Assembly (NCBI RefSeq): GCF_019209865.1
Contig: NZ_JAHUTT010000036.1
Span: 1-41,374, forward strand
From: Shewanella sp. NIFS-20-20
Lineage (GTDB): Bacteria; Pseudomonadota; Gammaproteobacteria; Enterobacterales; Shewanellaceae
Length of the DNA: 41,374 nt
Direction of reading: 5' to 3'
Part shown: in pieces, positions 17,400 through 24,895 of the stretch
How positions within the stretch are numbered: the first letter of the stretch is position 1
Layout: each line of letters starts with the position of its first letter
The notes under the pieces: generated by a model
The model's database searches: none
What the model was told of the DNA's origin: nothing
What the model saw: the letters and a program-made list of their open reading frames with translations, nothing else
Made by a program: the position numbers and the translations under genes

Positions 17400-18838
17400 G
17401 ACCCCTGCCCCTCAATCTTATCGATGGCCTTTAATATCCCATGGACACACGCTTGTTCTTGGCTGTTATAGTCGGCTATGGCGCGATACTCGACGTTCGC
17501 CGTCTCGAGACTGGCGCTCATCGCCGTTAACAGTTGCGGCATATTGCAAGCCACTTCCCCTTGAATAAACGCCTGATCACCTATGAGGGGTTGCCCTCTA
17601 ACCTGTTGATATTCTTCTTTATCATACTGGTAATATACAATTGTCTTGGCGGACAACATAAAATCAAATGCCATCGACGAGTAATCGGTGACCAGCATCT
17701 TTGCTTCAGCCAGCCACGGATAGACATTTTTACCATTTGGAAAAATATACACATGCTCAAGGTTGGGGTAATTCACCAAGCTATCACTGGCACTGACTTG
17801 ACCATTGGCGGCCATTAAGCGGTAGATAAATGGGTGAAACTTTAAAATAAATGCACACTGATGTTGCTGACACCACTGATTAATCGCCACCAAATCCAGC
17901 GGATAATCATTGTGTTGATTGTCCCTAAAGGTCGGCGCATAGATAATCAATTCACCGGACTGGGCTTGGACCTCGCGTAAACGCGGCAACGGTTCACTGT
18001 TGAGCCAACAGCGCTGCGACAGCGATTGAAAAAACACGTCATTTCTTGGGTAACCGAGTGCTAAGTAATCCTCGGCATTAAACCGCGCGGCAAAGACTTG
18101 CTGATTAAACCAAGTGGAACTTGAAATAAAACAGGCATCATTAATATTGGGGTAATGGCTATTGCCGGTGATCTGTTTATACGGCAAACCGTGCCATAAC
18201 TGCACCACAGGCACCGAGCGCCTTAAGGTAGTAAACGTCAGTGATTGATATTCATGATCAATCACAAATGACCGCGCAAACACCATATGCCATAAGGCCC
18301 GCAGGGGCTGCGACTCAAACGAATATCCCCTGAGCCCAGACGGAATAGCACTGTCTTTATCGACCACTAACACCGCTGCATTGGCATCAAGGGCGCGGTG
18401 GGCCGCGAACGTCAACATCACATTGGTATCGACAAATGCTTCGGCGTAATACACCCGCTTAAGCCGCCAAGGAAGGCGGCGCAAATACCCCAATAGCCGA
18501 ATGTATGTGTTACGTCTCAGGGCGTTGAGATCGAGCCATGGCCGCCGATAGGGCTGTAATTGGCCGGCCTCATCTTCAATCAATAAACTCTTGGCCGTCA
18601 AACCTTGGGCAAGCAAGCCGGTGATCACCGCGCCTTGAAATCCGCCGGCAGCGATAACAATTTTGGCGCCAGCGTCGACCACCTGAGTTGGCGGGAAAAT
18701 ACCGTCTCCTTGCTTGAGATTATCGACTAAACCACTGACGCTAAATTGCCCAGATAAACGTGCCATTAAGGCCCGCCCGGCGGGGTTGGCGGGGGCTATA
18801 TATATCGCTTGTCCCTTCGCTAATAACGTCATGTCCAT
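17396..18838 (-). CDS. CDP-glycerol glycerophosphotransferase family protein (TagB/TagF-like) with N-terminal Rossmann-like domain
   Basis: A 480-residue protein. From about residue 125 it resembles the Glyphos_transf family: VVQLWHGLPYKQITG contains the conserved His, followed by NDACFISSSTWFNQQVF, YLALGYPRNDVFF, LIIYAPTFRDN, FILKFHPF and the donor-binding AKMLVTDYSSMAFDFML. It should transfer glycerol phosphate from CDP-glycerol to a glycan acceptor. Residues 1-95 (GQAIYIAPANPAG, VSGLVDN, KIVIAAGGFQGAVITGLL) form a Rossmann-like domain like those on three neighbours, although its glycine loop is degenerate. The gene has a 96-base leader, the largest gap in the operon, and overlaps the cytidylyltransferase gene by ATGA. 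There is no membrane anchor, unlike peripheral TagF. Confidence 0.83.
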   Translation of the reverse strand: MDMTLLAKGQAIYIAPANPAGRALMARLSGQFSVSGLVDNLKQGDGIFPPTQVVDAGAKIVIAAGGFQGAVITGLLAQGLTAKSLLIEDEAGQLQPYRRPWLDLNALRRNTYIRLLGYLRRLPWRLKRVYYAEAFVDTNVMLTFAAHRALDANAAVLVVDKDSAIPSGLRGYSFESQPLRALWHMVFARSFVIDHEYQSLTFTTLRRSVPVVQLWHGLPYKQITGNSHYPNINDACFISSSTWFNQQVFAARFNAEDYLALGYPRNDVFFQSLSQRCWLNSEPLPRLREVQAQSGELIIYAPTFRDNQHNDYPLDLVAINQWCQQHQCAFILKFHPFIYRLMAANGQVSASDSLVNYPNLEHVYIFPNGKNVYPWLAEAKMLVTDYSSMAFDFMLSAKTIVYYQYDKEEYQQVRGQPLIGDQAFIQGEVACNMPQLLTAMSASLETANVEYRAIADYNSQEQACVHGILKAIDKIEGQGS

Positions 18839-18889
18839 TCCATAAAAATGCCAACATACTGGCAGGTGGTTGCGGTTTATCTAAATAAA

Positions 18890-18903
18890 GCAAAAATCAG
18901 ACC
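18890..18903 (-). promoter_or_regulatory. Possible sigma-54 promoter inside the operon
   Basis: In the 96-base gap before the TagF-like gene the minus strand reads TTGGTCTGATTTTTGCTT: GG-N10-GC with exact spacing and a good TTGCT at -12, but only a partial -24 element. Transcription would begin near 18879, about 40 bases before the gene. Confidence 0.3.
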
Positions 18904-18934
18904 AATTTCGGTAAAATGACCGCCAAAATATTGA

Positions 18935-20101
18935 TTAGCGCCGGCGTAAGCGACTAAAACTATAGATTAAATCCTGACCGTCCCAGAGGGGATCAAATTG
19001 CAAGCTCTGACCAACCGCCACTATTCTATCGAGCTGGAGTTGGGCATCCGCCCAACACTGAAAACGATGGGGCTCAAAGCCCCAATGACTCAGGGTTTGA
19101 TGCTGCTGCGTGAGCATAGGAGTTAATTCACTGAGATCATTTAGACTTAACTCAATAAACACGCCATTGCCGCCATGTTGATGCAGCTGTTGCTCAGTTA
19201 ATCCTGTCGCGCCAAGACGAATAAAATGGGCCTGTGACTGGTAAGAATGGATGTGGTTATCGGCTAAGATCAGCGCTTGGCTCGTGGCTTCGGCCTGATA
19301 GAGATCGCTGGCTGAGCGCGTCGGACTTTGCCCGACTTGGCTCGACAGCTCTGGCCAAAACTTGGCGTGTGCTGCCGTAATATCAGCCGAGCTGCCACAC
19401 CAAGCGATGGCTTTGGCCGAGCTGCATGCTTGCTGGGCGAAGGTGTAATTATCTTTAATAAAATCATAAACTAATTTGGACAAAGTCTGCGGCTGACTCG
19501 CCGCTACCGCCTTGGCATCAAGGGCACATATCGAAAATTTATGACCAAAACTGAGCTCGCGGCCATGGGGTGTAAATGGCTGTTGCCGCTGGGCAACAAT
19601 ACTGGCATCGCTGCCCCATAACACTCGCGCATCCGCTGTCTTAAGCACTGACAATAGCTCAGGGGCATCATAATCACAGCGAACCAGTTGCATTCGCGCA
19701 TTTTGCGGCGCAAATTCCTCGGCAAGTGCCAACATGGCTTGCACTAACAGCTCACTGCTGCCGCCACTGCGACTGGATAAACGAATGACATTAAGGTTGC
19801 CACACAGCAAACTTAATATGCTGGAGTAAACAAATATGCTGTCGACATTGGCTGGGGTTGAGTGAAATACCCGCCCCAATGGCCGACACTGATACGGACC
19901 CTGTTGGTATGGCGCGAGCAAGTGTTCAATATTACTGCGTCTCAGCCAATAGCCTAACGCCACTAGATCGGGAAATTGCTTAATGTCTTTTGAACTTAGT
20001 AAGCGGCGACTTAACTGATGACAATATTCAATATCTTGACTGGCAAATGCGCTGACCGCTTCCCCAGATGTTGCGCTCGGATTAATCCACTGCCAACTCA
20101 T
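18935..20101 (-). CDS. LuxC-like acyl reductase
   Basis: A 388-residue protein of the LuxC (acyl-CoA/acyl-protein reductase) family, an aldehyde-dehydrogenase-like fold that reduces a thioester-bound acyl group to an aldehyde with NADPH. Visible motifs are PLGRVFHSTPANVDSIFVYS, GNLNVIRLSSRSGG, ARVLWGSDASIV, and AQQACSSAKAIAW, whose Cys is the likely acyl-accepting nucleophile. It is shorter than classical LuxC (about 480 residues), with most of the difference at the N-terminus. Its start overlaps the stop of the LuxE-like gene by ATGA. No luxAB luciferase genes are present, so this is not a light-producing set. The neighbours (ACP, acyl ligase, SDR) suggest it makes an acyl building block for sugar decoration, perhaps from a hydroxy- or dicarboxylic acid. 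Confidence 0.82.
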   Translation of the reverse strand: MSWQWINPSATSGEAVSAFASQDIEYCHQLSRRLLSSKDIKQFPDLVALGYWLRRSNIEHLLAPYQQGPYQCRPLGRVFHSTPANVDSIFVYSSILSLLCGNLNVIRLSSRSGGSSELLVQAMLALAEEFAPQNARMQLVRCDYDAPELLSVLKTADARVLWGSDASIVAQRQQPFTPHGRELSFGHKFSICALDAKAVAASQPQTLSKLVYDFIKDNYTFAQQACSSAKAIAWCGSSADITAAHAKFWPELSSQVGQSPTRSASDLYQAEATSQALILADNHIHSYQSQAHFIRLGATGLTEQQLHQHGGNGVFIELSLNDLSELTPMLTQQHQTLSHWGFEPHRFQCWADAQLQLDRIVAVGQSLQFDPLWDGQDLIYSFSRLRRR

Positions 20102-21234
20102 GCGCGACCTCCAGTCGATGGTGACTCTTGGGGCATGCTTTCCGCCCCGCTCGTTGCAGTGGCCGACGGGCTTGCCGCCTTAAAGGTATCGCTGCAACCG
20201 CGCGCTTCGGCCTTAGCCAAGCGCCCAAGCACATGAAAATACTTGCCATGGCGACCGCAAGCACAATCATCCTCACCATAAATAATGCCTCTATCCTCGC
20301 TGAGCAAGCTGTGGCCGGGGTAGCTTTTAGGTAAGCTCGACAGTAACTGCAACACCCCTCCTTCTCCCATAGCAGCCACTTGCCAGCTACCTGGCGTTCT
20401 CACTAAGACATCGGCGTAACTTGGACAGTGCAAATAGCCATATTCGCATTCCACAAAAATGGCCCCCACCTGTTCAACCATGCCATAAAAATTATGAATG
20501 CGAGCCATGCCGGTGAGCTCAGTCACCCGCGCTTTAAAGCTGGCATTATCCACGGCGATTTGCTCGAGTTTTTTCCAGCCACCACTGTGCAATAAAATTC
20601 CTTGAGGTAAATCCAGCGTCAAGCCACGCTCAGCCATGGCATTGAGCCAGTGTTGCCACACCATAAAGGTAAAACCAAACACCAACACCGGCCCAGAGCC
20701 ATGCTGCTGACAAAACTCGGTGATCGCCGTCCAGTTGAGGCTCATATCATCATTCAAGGCATAGCAATGCTGGCGTCCCATAAAAGATAATCCCTGAATG
20801 CCTGCGCCGCGGGCACTGAAATGGGTCCTATCTTTGACGGTCGCAGGACAGTCGATGATCAGCATAGGTAAGCGTTGTTTGCCTAACCAAGGCTGCATCA
20901 CTTTGACTAAAATCCGCGACTGAATTGCCGCCGTTTCGGCATCGAGCACGATTCGAGAAGGCGTGCCGGTCGTGCCACTGGAATACAAGGTTTTAAACAC
21001 CTGCTCAGGGGGCACGGATTGCAACTGGAATTGTTTAAACAAACGCACATTCAGCCACGGCAACTCGGCGACACTCTTGGCCACGGTTAATTGTGGCCAC
21101 TGTAATTGCAGTAACCGCGCAAAATCAGGGCAATGCGCTCGGTGGTGCGCGGTTAATTCGTTGAGCTCTTGCAACAAAGCCTCAGTCTTTACTGAGGCAC
21201 TGAGCCCGTAAGGTAACTCGTTGAATAGACTCAT
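20098..21234 (-). CDS. LuxE-like acyl-protein synthetase
   Basis: A 378-residue protein of the LuxE family, which activates a carboxylic acid as acyl-AMP and carries the acyl group on a C-terminal cysteine for LuxC to reduce. The adenylation loop is LYSSGTTGTPSRIV (about residue 83). NFYGMVEQVGAIFVECEYG matches the central LuxE region, and CACGRHGKYFHVLGR precedes ARGCSDTF, whose Cys347 fits the LuxE acyl-carrying residue. About 27 Ala/Ser/Pro-rich residues follow it and look disordered. Both ends overlap neighbours by ATGA (the AMP ligase upstream, the LuxC-like gene downstream), so the three are tightly coupled. A homologous LuxC/LuxE-type protein, RfbN, is part of the proposed tetronate pathway of the Vibrio cholerae O1 antigen, a useful parallel. 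Confidence 0.84.
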   Translation of the reverse strand: MSLFNELPYGLSASVKTEALLQELNELTAHHRAHCPDFARLLQLQWPQLTVAKSVAELPWLNVRLFKQFQLQSVPPEQVFKTLYSSGTTGTPSRIVLDAETAAIQSRILVKVMQPWLGKQRLPMLIIDCPATVKDRTHFSARGAGIQGLSFMGRQHCYALNDDMSLNWTAITEFCQQHGSGPVLVFGFTFMVWQHWLNAMAERGLTLDLPQGILLHSGGWKKLEQIAVDNASFKARVTELTGMARIHNFYGMVEQVGAIFVECEYGYLHCPSYADVLVRTPGSWQVAAMGEGGVLQLLSSLPKSYPGHSLLSEDRGIIYGEDDCACGRHGKYFHVLGRLAKAEARGCSDTFKAASPSATATSGAESMPQESPSTGGRA

Positions 21235-22655
21235 GCCAATCCCTCAGCCCTGATCCTTGGATAATCCAGTTTACCGTTACTAAGCCGAGGTAGCGACGGC
21301 AGATGACGACAAGCGAACAAGCTCGGATGCAAGCCAAGTTGGTGGCAATAATCCGTAATCAGCTCGGCATCACTGGCGTGTTCATGGGCAATGATCAGTA
21401 ATTCGTCTTGTCCGGTCACGGCAATGGCGCCGGCGCTGATCTGCTGCAATTGACTGTCGATGTGATCCAGCCCAAAACGCTTGCCACGGATCTTAAGGAA
21501 GCGACTCTTGCGGCCCACGATTTTAAACAGGCCGTCTGCCGTCATGAGCGCCAGATCTCCAGTCGCTAATTGCGAGCAATATTGATCACCGAGTAAATCA
21601 TTGCCATCTAAGGCATAGCCTAACATCACATTGGCGCCTTGATAATGCAGCTCCCCCATCACATTGGCGGCAGTGATCTCTTGTCCCTGCTCATCTTCAA
21701 GCCATAAACGCCCGCCCGGAATAGCCTGACCGATGCAATCAGCATGGCAAGCTAATAACGCCGGTGGTAAATACGCCATTCGCGCCGTGGCTTCGGTTTG
21801 GCCATACATCAAGTACAACTCCCAACCGGCAGTGGCAGCCACCTGAGTAAAATGCGCCACCAAGGCCGCAGGTAACTTGCCACCCGCTTGAGTTAAGTAC
21901 TGCAAACTAGGCAGTGACATGCGCTCAATCCGCAAGGTCTTGAGCATCTGATAACTAAAAGGCACGCCGGCTAAAGAATTGACCTGATGCACTTGCATCA
22001 ACCGCCAAAATTCACGGCTCATTAATGGCTCTTGTGTCAGTACAATGGCGCCGCCACACCATAGATGGGAGTTCAGTACCGATAAGCCATAACTGTAATG
22101 CAGCGGCAAACTGGTAATAGCGCAATGGGCGGCGGTGATCGGTAAATACTGACAAATAGACTCGGCATTACTGACTAGGTTGGCTTGAGACAACATCACA
22201 CACTTAGGTGAACCGGTCGAGCCTGAAGTGCTCATCAGCAATGCCAGATCGGCACGAATGGGGGCAGCAAGCGCGCTCGCTATTGGCAGCGCCACGTCTT
22301 TAAGCACCAATGCGTTATCGGCATTGGCGCCAGGCTCAACCCGATCTAACCACCAGGCCACCTGATATTGGCGAAGCAATTTCTGCGTCAGCGCTGGGGC
22401 TTGCTCGCTATCGAGCAAGAGTAGCGGAATGTTGGCCGCCAAGCAGGCTAAATAGGTGATCAGGTTGGCCACATTCGCCTGCAAGGCAAGCGCACACAGC
22501 TGCCGCGCTGCCGCTTGCGGCTGTAATTGCCCCTGACGCTCAACCACCGCATCCGCTAAGGCTTGGTAAGTCAAAGCTTCACCCTGACAATAGCAAGCAA
22601 TCGACTGACCTCGGCCATCACTAATGTGCTGCGAAATACGGTTTAACAAGCTCAT
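21231..22655 (-). CDS. Acyl-AMP ligase / AMP-dependent synthetase
   Basis: A 474-residue ANL-superfamily adenylating enzyme. Core motifs are A3 LLMSTSGSTGSPKCVMLS (about residue 133), A5 YLMYGQTEATARM, A7 TGDLALMTADGLFKIVGR, A8 FLKIRGKRFG and A10 LPRLSNGKLDY with the catalytic Lys. It should activate a carboxylic acid with ATP and pass it to CoA or to the 76-residue carrier protein encoded 12 bases upstream. At 474 residues it is compact, like ligases that load small acids onto carrier proteins. The downstream LuxE-like gene overlaps it by ATGA. The acid is unknown; the surrounding FabG-like reductase suggests a 3-hydroxyacyl group. Confidence 0.85.
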   Translation of the reverse strand: MSLLNRISQHISDGRGQSIACYCQGEALTYQALADAVVERQGQLQPQAAARQLCALALQANVANLITYLACLAANIPLLLLDSEQAPALTQKLLRQYQVAWWLDRVEPGANADNALVLKDVALPIASALAAPIRADLALLMSTSGSTGSPKCVMLSQANLVSNAESICQYLPITAAHCAITSLPLHYSYGLSVLNSHLWCGGAIVLTQEPLMSREFWRLMQVHQVNSLAGVPFSYQMLKTLRIERMSLPSLQYLTQAGGKLPAALVAHFTQVAATAGWELYLMYGQTEATARMAYLPPALLACHADCIGQAIPGGRLWLEDEQGQEITAANVMGELHYQGANVMLGYALDGNDLLGDQYCSQLATGDLALMTADGLFKIVGRKSRFLKIRGKRFGLDHIDSQLQQISAGAIAVTGQDELLIIAHEHASDAELITDYCHQLGLHPSLFACRHLPSLPRLSNGKLDYPRIRAEGLA

Positions 22656-22667
22656 TCGCCGCCGACC

Positions 22668-22898
22668 TTAATCGATATACTTGGCTAAAATTTGCTTGGC
22701 TTTGGCCACCGAACTCATATCGATAATATCGTCTGTGTCTAACATAATATCGAACTGAGCTTCAATTTCGGCGATCAACATCATATGGGCTGTCGAGTCC
22801 CACTGCGGGATGCTGTTATAGGTTAACTCATCGGTGATTTGGCTAGCATCAAGGGCTAATGCCGTGGCAAATGCTTGGATTAAAGTTGGGTTATCCAT
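22668..22898 (-). CDS. Acyl carrier protein
   Basis: A 76-residue acidic carrier protein. The phosphopantetheine serine is Ser35 in QWDSTAHMMLIAEIE; the canonical DSL is DST here, as in several specialised carrier proteins of sugar and secondary-metabolite loci. Helix 2 onward (IEAQFDIMLDTDDI) and the closing VAKAKQILAKYI fit the four-helix ACP fold. GAGGAA six bases before the ATG is a strong ribosome binding site, sensible for a stoichiometric carrier. It lies between the FabG-like reductase (14 bases) and the acyl-AMP ligase (12 bases). It is not the housekeeping AcpP: the neighbours and the DST motif differ. Confidence 0.88.
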   Translation of the reverse strand: MDNPTLIQAFATALALDASQITDELTYNSIPQWDSTAHMMLIAEIEAQFDIMLDTDDIIDMSSVAKAKQILAKYID

Positions 22899-22912
22899 TA
22901 AAAATTCCTCTA

Positions 22913-23662
22913 TTAAATCAACATGCCGCCATCAACCCCTAAGGTTTGGCCGGTCACGTATTGGGATAAATCTGATGCTAAAAATAAAGCGACATTGGCC
23001 ACATCTTGCGCCGAACCAATACGGCCCATCGCGATGCTATCGAGTCGTTGCTGGTATTTATCGGCCGGTAAGTTAGCGGTCATTGGCGTATCAATAAACC
23101 CGGGCGCAATGGCATTAACGCGGATCTGCTGCGCCGCCAACTCTTTGGCTAACGACTGAGTGATGCCGATGACGGCCGCTTTACTGCCGCCATAGACACT
23201 TTGACCGGCATTACCTACGCGGCCAATGATCGAGGCTAAATTGATGATGCTACCACCGCCATGGCGCGCCATTAATCGACTGGCATACTGACTGCAATAA
23301 ATCACACTAAAACTATTGGTGGCAAAGGTTTGTTGCACTTGGCTGCTGGAAACCATCGCCAGCAGCGCATCGTCCAAAATCCCCGCATTATTGACCAACA
23401 CATCCAAACGTTTGGTCAATTTAAATAAGGCCTGAAAGCCTTGTTTGACTTGAGTGGCATCACTGACATCAAAGGCTAAACACTCGACCTCAACCCCATA
23501 GTCGTTTATCAGCTCTTGGGCTAACGCTTCGAGTTGGGGTAAATGACGACCATTGAGATACAGATGAGCACCTTGCGCTGCAAAGGTCGTGGCAATGGCG
23601 GCGCCAATGCCACGGGTTGCACCGGTAATTAACACCTGTTTTGCGGCTAACATTCCATTCAT
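22913..23662 (-). CDS. SDR-family 3-oxoacyl-ACP reductase (FabG-like)
   Basis: A 249-residue classical short-chain dehydrogenase. The cofactor loop is VLITGATRGIGAAIATTF, the structural motif LVNNAGILDD, and the catalytic Ser-Tyr-Lys are in INLASIIGRVG and SVYGGSKAAVIG; the FabG-like RVNAIAPGFIDTPM follows. It probably reduces a 3-oxoacyl group on the carrier protein encoded next to it to a 3-hydroxyacyl group, or reduces the aldehyde made by the LuxC-like enzyme to an alcohol. The ATG at 23662 puts the protein N-terminus at the family position; the open frame to 23713 overlaps the upstream gene and is less likely. It is the first gene of the acyl-supply module. Confidence 0.86.
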   Translation of the reverse strand: MNGMLAAKQVLITGATRGIGAAIATTFAAQGAHLYLNGRHLPQLEALAQELINDYGVEVECLAFDVSDATQVKQGFQALFKLTKRLDVLVNNAGILDDALLAMVSSSQVQQTFATNSFSVIYCSQYASRLMARHGGGSIINLASIIGRVGNAGQSVYGGSKAAVIGITQSLAKELAAQQIRVNAIAPGFIDTPMTANLPADKYQQRLDSIAMGRIGSAQDVANVALFLASDLSQYVTGQTLGVDGGMLI

Positions 23663-23681
23663 GTTGTCTATCCTAACTGAA

Positions 23682-24227
23682 CTAATACCTGATAAATCGA
23701 GCCAATGGATCACGCGCAGCTTGATAATCCACCACCCTTAATGTCATCGGGATCAATTCACCATGGTGGTCATCTTGCGCTTGATAGCCACACTTAAGAT
23801 GAAAGCGTAACGAAGCGACATTCTCGCGAAACACCTTGCCAACTAACAAGCCCATGCCTAGCTCAAAAAAAGCCATATCATTGAGCGCAAAAGCAACACA
23901 AAATGGCACGATGTTATTGCGGTAGTGTTGGGGGTAAATGTACATACTCGGTTCACATTGTCGACGCTCGCGGTCAATGGCAACCAAGGAGGCGACCCCA
24001 ATCGGCTCACCTTTAAATGAGGCGACCCAATAGGCCCGCTGTTCATCGCCACACAATCCGGCAAACCACGCTTGCTGCTGGGCTTGACTGATTGGCCGTT
24101 GATCGAGCATATGCTGGCTAATCTCAGGACTATTGCGCCACAAACGCACCATCTCAAGATCTGCCTCGGTGATCGGCTGCAACGTAATCCCGTAGCGCTC
24201 AAAGCGCGGCGGCCAAACGGCGCTCAT
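23682..24227 (-). CDS. pseH: GNAT N-acyltransferase, PseH-like
   Basis: A 181-residue GNAT protein. PseH acetylates the 4-amino group of UDP-4-amino-4,6-dideoxy-AltNAc in Pse synthesis. Family features are MVRLWRNSPEISQHMLDQ near the N-terminus, QQAWFAGL, and the C-terminal KVFRENVASLRFHLKCGY that resembles other nucleotide-sugar N-acetyltransferases of this type. The start at 24227 overlaps the deacetylase stop by ATGA; the longer frame beginning at 24293 is out of family. Position between the Pse genes and the acyl module leaves open whether it uses acetyl-CoA or the ACP/CoA-linked acyl made downstream. If it takes acetyl groups it completes the Pse pathway, since no other PseH candidate lies in the window. 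Confidence 0.8.
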   Translation of the reverse strand: MSAVWPPRFERYGITLQPITEADLEMVRLWRNSPEISQHMLDQRPISQAQQQAWFAGLCGDEQRAYWVASFKGEPIGVASLVAIDRERRQCEPSMYIYPQHYRNNIVPFCVAFALNDMAFFELGMGLLVGKVFRENVASLRFHLKCGYQAQDDHHGELIPMTLRVVDYQAARDPLARFIRY

Positions 24228-24895
24228 GATACGATCTCCCGCTCGACCATAAAGGCTTCGGCAGCACGAACGCCAACGCAGGCCCCGCGCCATTGCCGTA
24301 ATGCGCTAATCGCCTCCACTGAGCGACTGTGCGGCCAAGGGCGCAATTCTTGTTGATAACACGCCTGCGCGCGGGCGATGGCCTCGGAAAAATCACTAAT
24401 ATCCACATAGCGTTGCGGCCGAAATGCACTCTGAGATTGTAGGGCCCACTCGGTGCTACTGGGCACTTCAAAGCAATAAATCGCCTGCACGCTATGACCG
24501 GGCTGAGGGCGACAAGCCGTCAATACCGCCCGATAGGTCACGGCATGATCAATATTCAAATCATCGCCAAAATGGGTATAAATAATGTCCGGTTGATAAC
24601 TGGCAATCTTGGCTTCTATGGCCTTAACCACGGTCAGCAGCGGCATTGCATCCATCTGATTATCACCGAAATCTAAAAAGGTCGGTGGCGGGCAATCGAG
24701 GCTGTGGGCCGCGGCTAAGGCCGTTTGCTGGCGCAGTTGTGATTCACTGTGTTCGACATCACGGGAGCCGACACCATTGGTCATAAAGAGTAATTCGACC
24801 CGATCTCCATCGCGTCGATGGCGTAATAAGGTGCCGGCACAACCCAGCACTTCATCATCGGGATGCGCGGCTACCACTAATACCTTATGCGTCAT
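24224..24895 (-). CDS. PIG-L/LmbE family deacetylase
   Basis: A 223-residue zinc-dependent N-deacetylase-type protein. The zinc site motif is VVAAHPDDEVLG (residues 8-19), a later histidine site is DDLNIDHAVTY, and FLDFGDNQMD is between them. The family removes N-acetyl groups from sugars or sugar conjugates. The ATG at 24895 is chosen because AAGGA lies eight bases upstream; the ATG at 24904 would sit directly against it. It overlaps the end of the formyltransferase-like gene by 11 bases and the PseH-like gene by four. With a formyltransferase on one side and an acyltransferase on the other, the simple reading is removal of an acetyl group from a Pse intermediate followed by a different N-acylation. 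Confidence 0.84.
   Translation of the reverse strand: MTHKVLVVAAHPDDEVLGCAGTLLRHRRDGDRVELLFMTNGVGSRDVEHSESQLRQQTALAAAHSLDCPPPTFLDFGDNQMDAMPLLTVVKAIEAKIASYQPDIIYTHFGDDLNIDHAVTYRAVLTACRPQPGHSVQAIYCFEVPSSTEWALQSQSAFRPQRYVDISDFSEAIARAQACYQQELRPWPHSRSVEAISALRQWRGACVGVRAAEAFMVEREIVS

Noticed and set aside
20128..20334. Plus-strand open frame opposite the LuxE-like gene, and similar antisense frames across the operon
   Set aside because: These are shadows of the real coding strand, with no ribosome binding site or recognisable domain.
18935..21234. Bioluminescence operon suggested by LuxC and LuxE homologues
   Set aside because: No luxA, luxB or luxD is present in the window, and both genes are embedded in a sugar locus next to a carrier protein and an acyl ligase; the acyl-decoration reading fits better.
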